DNA of 64,000 nt from Roseiflexus castenholzii DSM 13941 (GCF_000017805.1 NC_009767.1:5376001-5440000), one strand, 5' to 3'. Positions 1 through 9,427 are shown, counted from the stretch's first letter. A program made the numbers and translations. Notes: generated by a model from the letters alone, not told the origin.

Positions 1-53
1 AAGGTCTTGAACATAGCGTCGAACATCGCACATCTAGAGAAGGAACATCGACC

Positions 54-1313
54 GTGGCTGTCAACACTCGCATCCATGTCGTCATCGTCACCGCTCCAGA
101 ACGTCTCGATCAGGAATGGATCGGTCGCCTGGCAGCCGAACCGGACATCGCGCGCGTCGATCGGGTTGCAGCGACAACTGCCGGCTTCGAACTGATCCAG
201 CAAACGCGCCCAGATCTTGTGATCGTGGATCGCGACACCGATCAGGCGGAACAACTGATCCGTCAGGTCTTCACCACCCTGCCTGCAACGATCTGCATCG
301 CAGTGACGGCGCGGGTCGATACCGCAACGCTGCGCCGACTCGTGGCGGTTGGCGCGCGCGATGTGCTCGGACGTCCAATCCAGTATGCGGAACTGAGCCA
401 AAGTATTCGCACGCTGCTCGACACCGAAACCGACCGTCGCGCGCGCGCCCTGGTGACGCTCAATGGCAATCGCCCGCAGATGCGCGGCAAACTCGTGGTC
501 GTCATCTCACCCAAAGGCGGATCGGGCACGACGACGATCGCCGCCAACCTGGCGGTCGGCTTGCGTCAGGTCAGCGCCAGCCGCGTGTTGCTCGCCGATT
601 GCTGCCTTCAGTTTGGCGATGCCGGCGTACACCTGAACCTCTGGTCGAAACATACGCTGGTTGATTTCATCGATCACCTTGACGATATCGACGACGCCAT
701 GATCGGCTCGGTCGTCCAGCAGCACGAATCCGGCACACATGTGCTGCTCGCACCCAATACACCCGATGCCGCTGGCGACATCAGCGGCGAACAGATCAGC
801 CGCCTGATTGATGCGCTGCTCGAACGGTATAGTTACGTTGTCGCCGATACCTGGTCATTCCTCGACGATATTACCGCAACCCTGGTCAGCAAAGCCAACG
901 AGACGCTGGTTGTGACCACGCCGGAAGTGCCGTCGCTCAAGAATGTCAAGCGCTTTCTAGAATTCATTCAGCGCGAAGGACTGACACACGGCAGGATCAC
1001 GCTGGTGATCAACCGCTTTCCCAGCGTCGATGGCATTGCGCTTGATGATGTCAAACAACATTTGCGCCATCCGATCGGCGCCAACATTCCGAGCGAAGGA
1101 CGCCTGGTAACGCACAGCGTCAACCGGGGCATTCCGATTGTGATATCGCACCCGGAAAGTTGGGTGGGGCAGAGCCTGCTCAAACTGGCGGCGCACATTG
1201 CTGGCGAGCAGGTTGCCACGCTCTCACTCGCGCCGTCCCGGTCACGCGCGAAAGGATTGGCGGGACTGATCGAACGGCGCGGTTTCTTTGGTTTTGCGCG
1301 ACGTGAAACGTAG
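54..1313 (+). CDS. cpaE: Tad pilus localisation ATPase TadZ/CpaE
   Basis: A 419-residue protein of the TadZ/CpaE family, which positions the Tad (Flp) pilus machine at the membrane. Residues 7-120 look like an atypical response-regulator receiver domain, and residues 148 onward are a MinD/ParA-type ATPase with the deviant Walker A KGGSGTTT at 154-161. The start is GTG at 54, preceded by AGAGAAGG at about 35-42; a longer ATG frame at 7 is in a different frame and is a shadow. It opens the visible part of the operon and is followed after 15 bases by the secretion ATPase. Earlier members of such operons (prepilin peptidase, RcpC/CpaB, secretin or pilin) would lie upstream of this window. Family assignment is confident; whether the receiver part is phosphorylated is unknown. 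Confidence 0.9.
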   Translation: MAVNTRIHVVIVTAPERLDQEWIGRLAAEPDIARVDRVAATTAGFELIQQTRPDLVIVDRDTDQAEQLIRQVFTTLPATICIAVTARVDTATLRRLVAVGARDVLGRPIQYAELSQSIRTLLDTETDRRARALVTLNGNRPQMRGKLVVVISPKGGSGTTTIAANLAVGLRQVSASRVLLADCCLQFGDAGVHLNLWSKHTLVDFIDHLDDIDDAMIGSVVQQHESGTHVLLAPNTPDAAGDISGEQISRLIDALLERYSYVVADTWSFLDDITATLVSKANETLVVTTPEVPSLKNVKRFLEFIQREGLTHGRITLVINRFPSVDGIALDDVKQHLRHPIGANIPSEGRLVTHSVNRGIPIVISHPESWVGQSLLKLAAHIAGEQVATLSLAPSRSRAKGLAGLIERRGFFGFARRET

Positions 1314-1328
1314 GGGAGACGTGTTGCC

Positions 1329-2744
1329 GTGAATCGATTTCGTTTTTCGCGCAGCGGCGCGAACAATGCACAGCAATCAGCCAATGCCTCACCTTTCGAC
1401 GATCTGCGCTCACCGGTCGAATCGGTACGCCCTGTTGCGCCACGATCGCCGGTTCCGCCATCGCTCCACGACGACACCCGTGACGAACGCGATCTGATCG
1501 AAGCAGTGCAATCGCAGTTGATCAACGAAACCGACACCAGCGGTCGGCGCGAGCCGGAATACTACGCTCGCCGCATTGCCGAACTGGTGACCGAGCACCT
1601 CGAACAAAGCGGACGCGTCGTTTCTGAGCGTGAGCGCAACCGCCTGATTCGCCTGGCACAGTCCGAACTGCTTGGGCTTGGTCCGCTCGAACCGCTGCTC
1701 GCCGACGATACCGTCAGCGAGATTATGGTCAACGGTCCGCATCAGATTTGGATCGAGCGCAACGGCAAGTTGCAGGAGACCGACGCCCGCTTCATCGACG
1801 AAGATCACGTGCGACGCATTATCGACCGGATCATCTCGCCACTCGGTCGGCGCTGCGACGAAACGACGCCAATGGTTGACGCGCGCCTGCCCGACGGCTC
1901 GCGCGTCAACGCGATCATTCCACCGCTGGCGATCAACGGCAGCACGATCACCATCCGCAAGTTCTCGCGTATTCCGTTGACTGCCACTGACCTGATCACA
2001 CGTGGGACAGCATCGCCAGAACTGATGGAACTGCTGCGGGCATGCGTGCTCGGACGGCTCAACTGCATCGTTGCCGGCGGCACCGGAACCGGCAAGACTA
2101 CAATGCTCAATGTGCTTTCGTCGTTCATCCCCGACGATGAGCGCATCATCACCATCGAGAACGCCGCCGAACTCCAACTTCAACAGCGCCATGTCGTCAC
2201 CCTCGAGTCGCGCCCCGCCAATATCGAAGGGCGCGGCGAAGTAACCATGCGCGATCTGGTCGTTAATGCGCTGCGCATGCGCCCGGATCGGATCGTCGTT
2301 GGGGAGTGTCGCGCGGGTGAAGCACTCGACATGCTCCAGGCGATGAATACCGGGCATGATGGTTCGATGACCACGTTGCATGCCAACAGCCCGCGCGACG
2401 CACTGCGCCGCATGGAAACGATGGTTATGATGGCGGGCATGGACCTGCCGCTGCGCGCCATCCGCGAACAGATTGCATCGGCGATCCACGTTATTATTCA
2501 GCTTGAACGTCTCCAGGACGGTTCGCGCAAGATTGTGCAGGTCTGCGAAGTCACCGGGATGGAGAACGATGTTGTCTCCCTCTCAGATCTGTTCGTCTTC
2601 CAGCAGCAGGGGGTGCGCGACGGCAAAGTCGTTGGACGGATCGTGCCGACGGGCATTCGACCACGGTTCCTCGAAAAGTTGCAACAGATGAATATCACGT
2701 TGTCACCGCAGGTGTTCGGCGCCGTTATTCCAGGCGTTCGCTAG
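1329..2744 (+). CDS. cpaF: Tad pilus secretion ATPase TadA/CpaF
   Basis: A 471-residue type II/IV secretion hexameric ATPase of the CpaF/TadA family, which powers assembly of the pilus from the cytoplasmic side. The N-terminal 90 residues are variable and charged. The conserved core starts near residue 110 (LGLGPLEPLL, then SEIMVNGP). Walker A GGTGTGKT is at 250-257, followed by the Asp box region (ITIENAAELQL), a Walker B/His box region with VGECRAGEALDMLQAMNTG, and MTTLHANSPRDAL. The start is GTG at 1329 with GGGGAG about ten bases upstream. It lies between tadZ and tadB at short distances, so it is cotranscribed. All catalytic motifs are intact and the length is normal. Confidence 0.95.
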   Translation: MNRFRFSRSGANNAQQSANASPFDDLRSPVESVRPVAPRSPVPPSLHDDTRDERDLIEAVQSQLINETDTSGRREPEYYARRIAELVTEHLEQSGRVVSERERNRLIRLAQSELLGLGPLEPLLADDTVSEIMVNGPHQIWIERNGKLQETDARFIDEDHVRRIIDRIISPLGRRCDETTPMVDARLPDGSRVNAIIPPLAINGSTITIRKFSRIPLTATDLITRGTASPELMELLRACVLGRLNCIVAGGTGTGKTTMLNVLSSFIPDDERIITIENAAELQLQQRHVVTLESRPANIEGRGEVTMRDLVVNALRMRPDRIVVGECRAGEALDMLQAMNTGHDGSMTTLHANSPRDALRRMETMVMMAGMDLPLRAIREQIASAIHVIIQLERLQDGSRKIVQVCEVTGMENDVVSLSDLFVFQQQGVRDGKVVGRIVPTGIRPRFLEKLQQMNITLSPQVFGAVIPGVR

Positions 2745-2758
2745 AGGGACGACACACG

Positions 2759-3730
2759 ATGGACTCGCCTGTCTCGCTCGATCTTGTACTTCCGATTGGC
2801 GCCGCGCTGCTGGCAGGACTGGCAGTTCTGACGCTGATATTCGCACTCCACAGCCTGGCAGCGCGCGACACCGGCGTCGATAGCCGGATCGCCGCCTACC
2901 TGGGAGGCGGTCGTGCGGAGCGCAGTAGCACACTTAACGATCAACAGATCGCCGAACGACTGAACGAGGTCATCAAACGGCAGAGTTTCGCTTCCCGGAT
3001 CGAACACGACCTTGCCGCCGCCAGTCTGCCGCTCACCGTGCCGGAATATCTGCTGATGCGCATTGCTGTGCCGCTGATCGCCACATTGCTGGCGTTGCTG
3101 ATCTGGCGCCAGGCGTTGATTGCACCGGCAGCACTGATTATCGGTCACCTGGCGCTCTCTTTCTGGATGCGCATCCGCCGTCAGCGTCGCAAGCAGGCGT
3201 TCAGCGATCAGTTGCCCGAAACGCTTGATTTGATCACCGCATCGATGCGCGGCGGGTTCAGCCTGGTGCAGTCGCTTGCCAATGTTGCCGGTGATGTGCA
3301 GGAACCGATGCGCACCGAACTGCGGCGCGTGTTCCAGGAAGTGCAACTCGGCTTGAGCATCACGCAGGCGCTCGACAATCTGGTGCAGCGCATGGAGAGC
3401 ACCGACCTCGACCTGGTAGTGACGGCGATCAAAATTCACGCCCGCGTTGGCGGCAATCTGGGGCAGATTCTCGAGAACATCAGCACCACTATGCGCGAAC
3501 GCGCCAAACTACGGCGCGAGGTGCGCGTCATCACCTCAATGCAGCGCATCTCCAGTTATGTTATTGGCGCCTTGCCTTTCGCGCTGGCGTTGATCATTTT
3601 CACGATTAATCCGACGTATATGATGCGGCTGTTTCAGCCGGGGTTGATCCTTTGCATCCCGATTGGTGCGTTCGTTTCATCGGTCGCCGGTTTTCTCATC
3701 ATTCGGAAGATCGTTGATGTGAGGATCTGA
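2759..3730 (+). CDS. tadB: Tad pilus inner-membrane platform protein TadB
   Basis: A 323-residue membrane protein of the GspF/T2SSF family, TadB subtype. It has a transmembrane helix at the N-terminus (about residues 8-30), a helix pair around 95-140, a central cytoplasmic GspF domain (LPETLDLITASMRGGFSLVQ around residue 155, MESTDLDLVVTAI around 215) and two C-terminal helices from about 265. Together with TadC it forms the platform on which TadA acts. The ATG start at 2759 follows GAGGGACG. Its stop codon overlaps the tadC start by one base (TGATG), so translation is coupled. Confidence 0.93.
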   Translation: MDSPVSLDLVLPIGAALLAGLAVLTLIFALHSLAARDTGVDSRIAAYLGGGRAERSSTLNDQQIAERLNEVIKRQSFASRIEHDLAAASLPLTVPEYLLMRIAVPLIATLLALLIWRQALIAPAALIIGHLALSFWMRIRRQRRKQAFSDQLPETLDLITASMRGGFSLVQSLANVAGDVQEPMRTELRRVFQEVQLGLSITQALDNLVQRMESTDLDLVVTAIKIHARVGGNLGQILENISTTMRERAKLRREVRVITSMQRISSYVIGALPFALALIIFTINPTYMMRLFQPGLILCIPIGAFVSSVAGFLIIRKIVDVRI

Positions 3731-4659
3731 TGTTGATCATTCCGAGTATTGTCACTGCGCTTGCCATTCTCCTGGTGGTTGCCGGTCTGATGGCATCACG
3801 CCGCGACGTGACGGTCGGTGAACGCCTCGACGCCTATCTCAGCCCGACAGTCGAGAAGGCGCCGTCCAATCCATCGCTGGAGGCGAAACAGCCTTTCTCC
3901 GAGCGGGTGATCATCCCGTTGCTGAAACGGGCGTCGCGCGCATTCGCCTGGATCATGCCACAGAATCGCTATGAGGCGCTGCGTCTGCGCCTGGCAATGG
4001 CTGGTTATCCGTGGGGATTGACCGCCGCCGATTTCGTTGGCGCCAAAGGCATCGTCTGTGTGCTGGTCGGGCTGCTGACGGGTGTGATCGGTTGGGCGGC
4101 TGATGCTGCACCGACTTTCTTCAATATCCTGCTGCTCGGCGGGATCGCGCTCTGCGCCTTCTTTCTGCCCGATGTCTGGCTATCGCGCCGGATCGGTCAA
4201 CGCCAGACCGAACTGCTCAACGCTTTGCCCGATGCGCTCGATCTGCTGGCGATCGCTACCGCTGCCGGTCTCAGTTTCGAGAATGCGATCCAGGAGATCA
4301 CATCGAAATGGACGAACGAACTGGCGCGTGAGTTCAGTCGCGTATTGCGCGATATGTCGATGGGGGTGCCGCGTCGCCAGGCGCTGACCGATATGGCAGA
4401 ACGCACCGGTGTCCCCGACATTGCCAGTTTCGTTTCGGCAATCAAACAGGCGGAAGCGCTCGGCGTCAGCATCGGGCGCGTGCTGACGGTGCAGGCAGAA
4501 GAGATGCGCACACGGCGACGACAGCGCGCCCAGGAGCGCGCCAATCAAGCGCCGGTCAAAATGATGTTTCCGCTTGTCTTTCTTATCTTCCCTGCAATCT
4601 TCGCGGTGTTACTGGGTCCGGCAGTGCCACAGTTGCTGGAAGCGTTTGGCGGCATATGA
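3730..4659 (+). CDS. tadC: Tad pilus inner-membrane platform protein TadC
   Basis: A 309-residue partner of TadB, also with a GspF-type domain. Transmembrane helices are visible at about residues 5-22, 95-115, 125-150 and 275-300. The cytoplasmic signature LPDALDLLAIATAAGLSFE and the segment FVSAIKQAEALGVSIGRVL are typical of TadC. The ATG overlaps the tadB stop by one base, and its own TGA overlaps the next ATG by four bases (ATGA at 4656), so the three genes form a tightly coupled unit. No signs of damage. Confidence 0.93.
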   Translation: MLIIPSIVTALAILLVVAGLMASRRDVTVGERLDAYLSPTVEKAPSNPSLEAKQPFSERVIIPLLKRASRAFAWIMPQNRYEALRLRLAMAGYPWGLTAADFVGAKGIVCVLVGLLTGVIGWAADAAPTFFNILLLGGIALCAFFLPDVWLSRRIGQRQTELLNALPDALDLLAIATAAGLSFENAIQEITSKWTNELAREFSRVLRDMSMGVPRRQALTDMAERTGVPDIASFVSAIKQAEALGVSIGRVLTVQAEEMRTRRRQRAQERANQAPVKMMFPLVFLIFPAIFAVLLGPAVPQLLEAFGGI

Positions 4660-5945
4660 ACACACAACGAACCCCCGAAACCGATCGCCTGTATGATCAG
4701 GGAGTCGCCTGCATGCGCGCGGCGCGTTGGGAAGAGGCGATTGTCATCCTGAGCCGGTTGCGTGATTTGACCGGCGCCTACCCTGATGTCGAGGCATTGA
4801 TTGCCGATGCGCAACTGAAAATGGAAATCGAGCAGGCAGGCGTGCCTGCGGCTGCGCCGCCGCCGAAATCGCGCCCGCCGCGCGCAGTCGTCTTCGGCGG
4901 GATAGCAGCTACCGCGCTGATCAGCCTGATCGTCGCCGCTATCCTGTTCGTTCGTCTGGATGCGTCGAGTGTGCGCGTTGCGGCGCAACCGCTTGTGCTC
5001 AACCTGACATTTCCCACCATTGCGCCAACCAGAACCTCAACACCGGCGCCGACGAAGACACCACAGCCTTTGCCGCCGACTGCCACATCGCTGCCGGATG
5101 CGGTCCTTCCGGGAACGCTCGGTGTGCGACTGGCGCCGGGAGAGCGCACAACTCGCATTACCGAAAACATAGCGGTGATCCTGGATGCGTCCGGCAGCAT
5201 GCTGGCGCGCCTCGACGGGACGCCAAAGACGGTCATCGCCCGCCAGGCGCTCATCGCACTGATAAACCGTCTCCCCGAAACCACAAACGTCGCACTGCGC
5301 ACCTATGGGCACCGGCGCGCCGATGATTGCAGTGACACCGAACTCATCCAGGCGCTCGCTCCTTTGCAGCGCGATGCTCTTATTGCGCGCATCAACGCCA
5401 TCCGTCCGGTCAACGGCGGGCGCACACCAATCGCCCAATCACTGGCAGATATGGCACAGGACCTTGCAGGCATCGAGGGAAATGTGCTGATTGTGCTGGT
5501 GAGCGACGGCGACGAAACCTGCGGCGGAGATCCGGTCGCAACTGCCTCGATGTTACGCGCCGCCAATTCGCAATTGCGGATCAGCGTCATCGGGTTCGAC
5601 GTTGAGCAGGAAGAGTGGCGCCGCCGGTTGGAGGGCATTGCCGTAGCCGGCGGCGGAGCATACTTCGATGCCTCGAATGCCGAACAACTCGCCGATGCGC
5701 TCGATCAGGCAATTGCGCTGACCTACCGTGTTTTCGACGCACAGGGCAAAGAAGTCTACCAGGGTCGCATCGGCAGCGATGTCCGGTTGGCGCCGGGGGT
5801 GTATCGCATCGAAATCGGCGGTGATGCCGAACTGACGATCGAGACGGTGATCGTCGAAAGCAACACAACGACATCTGTGGAACTACGCGAAGATCAGGGC
5901 GAGTTGCGCGCCAGCACCATAACAGACGATGGTGTGCAGCCGTGA
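4656..5945 (+). CDS. membrane-anchored von Willebrand A protein in the Tad operon
   Basis: A 429-residue protein. Residues 8-60 form a TPR-like helical pair (DRLYDQGVACMRAARWEEAI), residues 77-99 a transmembrane helix, then a Thr/Pro linker to about 150. A von Willebrand factor A domain follows with an intact metal-ion site: DASGS at 177-181, a Thr in GGRTP, and VSDGDE. After it comes a small beta-rich C-terminal domain (residues 370-429). The topology implied is an N-terminal cytoplasmic TPR and an external vWA domain. The start overlaps tadC by four bases, so it belongs to the pilus operon. vWA proteins occur in some Tad and type IV pilus loci as adhesins or assembly factors; the exact job here is inferred only. 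Confidence 0.8.
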   Translation: MNTQRTPETDRLYDQGVACMRAARWEEAIVILSRLRDLTGAYPDVEALIADAQLKMEIEQAGVPAAAPPPKSRPPRAVVFGGIAATALISLIVAAILFVRLDASSVRVAAQPLVLNLTFPTIAPTRTSTPAPTKTPQPLPPTATSLPDAVLPGTLGVRLAPGERTTRITENIAVILDASGSMLARLDGTPKTVIARQALIALINRLPETTNVALRTYGHRRADDCSDTELIQALAPLQRDALIARINAIRPVNGGRTPIAQSLADMAQDLAGIEGNVLIVLVSDGDETCGGDPVATASMLRAANSQLRISVIGFDVEQEEWRRRLEGIAVAGGGAYFDASNAEQLADALDQAIALTYRVFDAQGKEVYQGRIGSDVRLAPGVYRIEIGGDAELTIETVIVESNTTTSVELREDQGELRASTITDDGVQP

Positions 5946-5949
5946 ATGG

Positions 5950-6066
5950 GTTTAAGGGCGGATCGAAACCCGAGCGAACACCGGCATGCCCACCGGGTGA
6001 GAAGAAAACGGCGCATCCCAACGCCATGCGTGCCCGCTATGCTTATGCGTGCTGTTCGCCCTTGAA
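5950..6066 (-). repeat. family A dispersed repeat, copy 1
   Basis: A 117-base element between the vWA gene and the first TadE-like gene. On the minus strand it begins TTCAAGGGCGAACAGCACGC and ends at GGATCCGCCCTTAAA-like sequence, so its ends are inverted copies of AAGGGCGGA. It shares the core GCATGGCGTTGGGATGCGCC with the copies at 29074-29259 and 44769-44906. No open frame in it looks real. It separates two halves of the Tad operon. Confidence 0.75.
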
Positions 6067-6197
6067 CGTGAGTGGGGGAGTGTGCAGCGCGCAGCAGGAC
6101 AACCTGATCCCTTGTACGACGAACGCTGGTGCGTGACTGAGAGCCGTCCATAAGCGGTATGCACATAGACAGGCATCATTTCACAAACGAGGACGAT

Positions 6198-7595
6198 ATG
6201 CCAGCCACCGGGACAAATCGCAGGCGACGCGCGCAGAGCGTGGTGGAGTTTTCAATCATTCTGCCACTCCTCCTGTTACTCATTCTGGGCGTTATTGAAC
6301 TCGGCTACATGCTCTTCGTCTACGTCCAGTTGCAGAATGCCGCGCGCGAAGGCGCTCGCAGCGCTGCGGTTCGTCCCTGTCCAACTCAGCAAGACATCAA
6401 CCGAATCATTGCCGACACTCGTGAGCGCATCGCGGCATTTGTCGATACCAATACCATCACGCCCAGCATCACCTGGAGCGCTGACGAAAACGGCAACCTG
6501 CGCTGGCGCTATACCGATCCGGTAACCGTGTCGCTTAACTACACGCTTGAGCCGCTCGACCCAATCGTTGGAGCGTTCATTCCGCAGATTGAAATCAATG
6601 CCATCGCATCGCGATCCATCACGACCGACTGCGACATCGCCTCAGTGGTGCGCGCGACGCCAACGCCATCGAATACACCGACCCACACGCCAACACCATC
6701 GAATACACCCACACCCAGCGCGACGCCAACACCATCGCACACACCCACACCCAGCGCGACGCCAACACCATCGCACACACCCACACCCAGCGCGACGCCA
6801 ACACCATCGCACACACCCACACCCAGCGCGACGCCAACACCATCGCACACACCCACACCCAGCGCGACGCCAACACCATCGCACACACCCCGCACCAACA
6901 CACCGACCAATACACGCACGCCGACCAATATACGCACGCTGACACCGACTGCCTGTCCGGTGACGATCTGTACGGCAACACCGACACGCACGCCGACCAA
7001 TACACGCACGCCGACCAATACGCGCACCAACACGCCGACACCATCGCGCACACCGACGCGCACCAACACGCCGACGCACACCAACACGCCAACGCGCACT
7101 AACACGCCGATGCCGACCAATACGCCGACGCCATCGCGTACACCGACGCGCACCAACACGCCAACGCGCACCAATACGCCAACGCCCACCAACACACCAA
7201 CGCGCACCAATACGCCGACCAATACGCCGACGCCATCGCACACGCCAACGCCACAGGCGATCACGTATTCGGTGGTGGGGTCTAAGCGGATCGATCCAAA
7301 TGCACCACCCGGCGAACTGTCCGACATGCGCATTCGGATCACGGTGCGCAACAATCTGGGGCAACCCGTGCCAGGCGTGAGTTTCAGCATAGTGGTATCC
7401 GGCGCATCGCCAACCACGACGTGGACCGGCGTCAGCGACAGTAATGGCGTGATCATCATCTGCATCGCCGACACCTATCGGGCGCGCGACAACCTGGACG
7501 TGACCACCGACGTCACCAGTCCCGAATACCCCGATCCAGGGCTGGACGGTCGAAGGATCACGGTTCAGAACGGAGCAGTGACGTGTAATCCGTGA
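6198..7595 (+). CDS. TadE-like pseudopilin with long Thr/Pro repeat stalk
   Basis: A protein of about 465 residues. It starts with a TadE/type IV-pilin-like N-terminus: basic RRRRAQSVVEF followed by a hydrophobic helix with SIILPLLLLLILGVIELGY. After a small domain (to about residue 150) comes a stalk of roughly 200 residues made only of Thr, Pro, Ser, Asn, Arg and Ala, first as 12-residue units (TPTPSHTPTPSA) and then as degenerate TNTPTRTNTPT units. It ends in a beta-rich Ig-like domain of about 110 residues. I chose ATG 6198 because GAGGA lies five bases before it; an upstream in-frame ATG at 6159 has no ribosome site and would add a hydrophilic segment. The form suggests a surface-exposed minor pilin or adhesin. 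Confidence 0.8.
   Translation: MPATGTNRRRRAQSVVEFSIILPLLLLLILGVIELGYMLFVYVQLQNAAREGARSAAVRPCPTQQDINRIIADTRERIAAFVDTNTITPSITWSADENGNLRWRYTDPVTVSLNYTLEPLDPIVGAFIPQIEINAIASRSITTDCDIASVVRATPTPSNTPTHTPTPSNTPTPSATPTPSHTPTPSATPTPSHTPTPSATPTPSHTPTPSATPTPSHTPTPSATPTPSHTPRTNTPTNTRTPTNIRTLTPTACPVTICTATPTRTPTNTRTPTNTRTNTPTPSRTPTRTNTPTHTNTPTRTNTPMPTNTPTPSRTPTRTNTPTRTNTPTPTNTPTRTNTPTNTPTPSHTPTPQAITYSVVGSKRIDPNAPPGELSDMRIRITVRNNLGQPVPGVSFSIVVSGASPTTTWTGVSDSNGVIIICIADTYRARDNLDVTTDVTSPEYPDPGLDGRRITVQNGAVTCNP
6687..6890 (+). repeat. in-frame 36-base minisatellite in the pseudopilin gene
   Basis: Tandem 36-base units starting at 6723, 6759, 6795 and 6831 are near-identical, with a variant unit before (from about 6687) and a partial one from 6867. 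Each unit encodes 12 residues (TPTPSHTPTPSA), so changes in copy number keep the frame and alter stalk length. Degenerate 12- to 18-base units of the same composition continue to about 7255. Confidence 0.9.
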
Positions 7596-7731
7596 AACGA
7601 GAGAGAGGCGAGAGGGTTGCATGGGGAAGGTACAAAGACAAAGACATTGCACCGCAACGTCTCCGCATGGAGAACGCGCCCCCATGGGCGCCCACGACGA
7701 GCGGCACATGGATAGGGAGAGCCACAATCAC

Positions 7732-8127
7732 ATGAAACACACATCCGGGCAATCAATCATCGAGTTTGCCGTGATTGCGCCGCTCCTGATCATTATGCTG
7801 CTCGGCACAGTCGATTTTGCGCTGGCATTCAGCAACCAGATGGCGCTCCGTAGCGCCGTCGCCGAAGGAGGATATTTCATTGCCCAGCATCCCGGCAGAG
7901 AAGCCATCGCGGAGCAGCGCATCCGCGAACGCCTGGAATTGCCCGGCGCCGCCGAACCGGGACGCCTGATTGTGACATTTACCACCTCATCGTGCATGTC
8001 GGGACGCCAGGATACGACCGTGGAAGCGATCTACCGCCATGAATTCTGGTTCTCGTCAGTGCTGCCATCTGCACATGTCACCTTGCGAAGCGGAACAACC
8101 GTGCCACAGTTTGGGAGTTGCTCGTGA
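7732..8127 (+). CDS. tadE: TadE-family pseudopilin
   Basis: A 131-residue protein with the TadE N-terminal signature: HTSGQSIIEFAVIAPLLIIM, followed by a continuation of the hydrophobic helix and then a short globular domain. Minor pseudopilins of this family are processed by the prepilin peptidase and take part in Tad pilus assembly. I chose ATG 7732, preceded by AGGGAGAG about 11 bases upstream; the longer frame from 7621 adds a hydrophilic stretch of about 37 residues without pilin character. Its stop codon overlaps the next gene's GTG (GTGA), so the two are coupled. Confidence 0.85.
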   Translation: MKHTSGQSIIEFAVIAPLLIIMLLGTVDFALAFSNQMALRSAVAEGGYFIAQHPGREAIAEQRIRERLELPGAAEPGRLIVTFTTSSCMSGRQDTTVEAIYRHEFWFSSVLPSAHVTLRSGTTVPQFGSCS

Positions 8128-9302
8128 GACCATTCTGCTGGACCAACCGCCAGCCAGGACAGGCGATCCCGGTTCTGGCGCTCACGCTGTTCTTGTTGCT
8201 CGCCTTTGCGGGTCTGGCGATCGATGGTGCGCTGGCGTTCGCCTGGCGCCGCAATGTAATGAACAGCGCCGATGGCGCTGCGCTGATCGCCACGCGCGCC
8301 CTGATCGTTGATCGCGGGAGTGTGACCGGACTTGAACTCACCAATGCGGTGCGCACCTACCTCCAAACAGAACTAGGGGTGAGCGATCCGGATTTTGAAC
8401 TGACCTACGTCAACGGTGCCGGACAACCGATAGGACCGGTCGGCAGCGGTCCGGCGCCGGCGAATGCGCGCGGCGTCACCGTCGTCGCGCGGCACACGTT
8501 CGACACCTATCTGATGGGGATTCTCGGCCAACCGACACTGACCGTGCGAGGCGTATCGGCAGCGCGTTTTGGCAACGGCGGCATGCTGATCGGCGATCAA
8601 CTGGCGCCGATGGGATTGCTGCCAGAAGCAGCGGATTTCTTTCGCCGCAACCCATCCGGCGCATTGATCGATCTCAGCGGTCAGATCGAGGAACGGAACG
8701 AACAGATCAGAAACGATTTCATCAACGGTCTCTATCCGTATCTCGAACGTCCCGAAGATCATCCTGCCTGGGTGGATCCGGACACATTCGTAAAACGCTG
8801 GCAGGTGCGCGCTGTCGCGCTGCGCATGGGATCAAGCGCGTCGCCGACGCCTGGAGCGGGCGCAGGTTGCCCGACCACACCGGTCAATACGCTGAAATCA
8901 TGGTGGTGTTTTGGGGCGCATCAGCAAGTGAATACCCGCATTGCCGGCGATGGCGACCAGGTGGCGGTAGCCATGGACCTGATCGGCGTTGAGCCATATG
9001 CCAGTTCCATGAACGCAGCGCTGCTGAGCGGAGGTTTTCTCAACGCGCGCCTTAATCAGGTCATCATCGTCCCCGTGCTGGCAGAAGCCTCCGACTCGGA
9101 TCAATGGTCAGGAGCGAACCCTGTGTATGTGATCGAATACTTCATCGCGCTCCGTCTGACCGGCATCGACGACACCGATGGCACTATCACCGCTGATTAT
9201 CTCCCGCGCTACCTGACGAATGGCGGGCTGATGGGCAGCAACAACAACGTCGAGCGCGGTGATCCCTGCGAGGTGTGCGTGGTTAATCTGGTGCGTGAGT
9301 AA
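8124..9302 (+). CDS. TadG-like pilus assembly protein
   Basis: A 392-residue protein starting with a single transmembrane segment in the TadG/TadE-like N-terminal context: GQAIPVLALTLFLLLAFAG, then AFAWRRNVMNSADGAALIAT. The remainder (to residue 392) is a periplasmic or surface domain with four Cys near residues 253 and 270 and two near the C-terminus (CEVCVV). GTG at 8124 is preferred because GGGAG sits six bases before it; the TTG at 8118 would have no spacer. It overlaps the tadE stop by four bases and is the last gene of the Tad operon, followed by a hairpin. Confidence 0.8.
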   Translation: MRPFCWTNRQPGQAIPVLALTLFLLLAFAGLAIDGALAFAWRRNVMNSADGAALIATRALIVDRGSVTGLELTNAVRTYLQTELGVSDPDFELTYVNGAGQPIGPVGSGPAPANARGVTVVARHTFDTYLMGILGQPTLTVRGVSAARFGNGGMLIGDQLAPMGLLPEAADFFRRNPSGALIDLSGQIEERNEQIRNDFINGLYPYLERPEDHPAWVDPDTFVKRWQVRAVALRMGSSASPTPGAGAGCPTTPVNTLKSWWCFGAHQQVNTRIAGDGDQVAVAMDLIGVEPYASSMNAALLSGGFLNARLNQVIIVPVLAEASDSDQWSGANPVYVIEYFIALRLTGIDDTDGTITADYLPRYLTNGGLMGSNNNVERGDPCEVCVVNLVRE

Positions 9303-9365
9303 TGTGAAGAGCATTCGACGCTTGTCTTCTTATTCCCGCCGACTGTGGCGCATAAGCGCCCTTAA

Positions 9366-9393
9366 ATCAGCCCAACGGTTAACCATCGGGCTG
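9366..9393. terminator. bidirectional hairpin between tadG-like and prfB
   Basis: The sequence TCAGCCC...GGTTAACC...GGGCTGA is a near-perfect 28-base palindrome in the convergent gap between the Tad operon (plus) and prfB (minus). There is no long T tract, so its role as a terminator is inferred from position. Confidence 0.55.
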
Positions 9394-9427
9394 AGCAGTG
9401 AACGTCCATGAAGCGCGCACATGCGTA

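Noticed and set aside
6159..6197. Upstream start of the TadE-like gene
   Set aside because: No ribosome site, and adds a hydrophilic tail to the pilin-type N-terminus; the start at 6198 fits better.
6539..7474. 311-residue Val/Gly-rich minus-strand frame
   Set aside because: It is the antisense of the Thr/Pro repeat of the pseudopilin gene.
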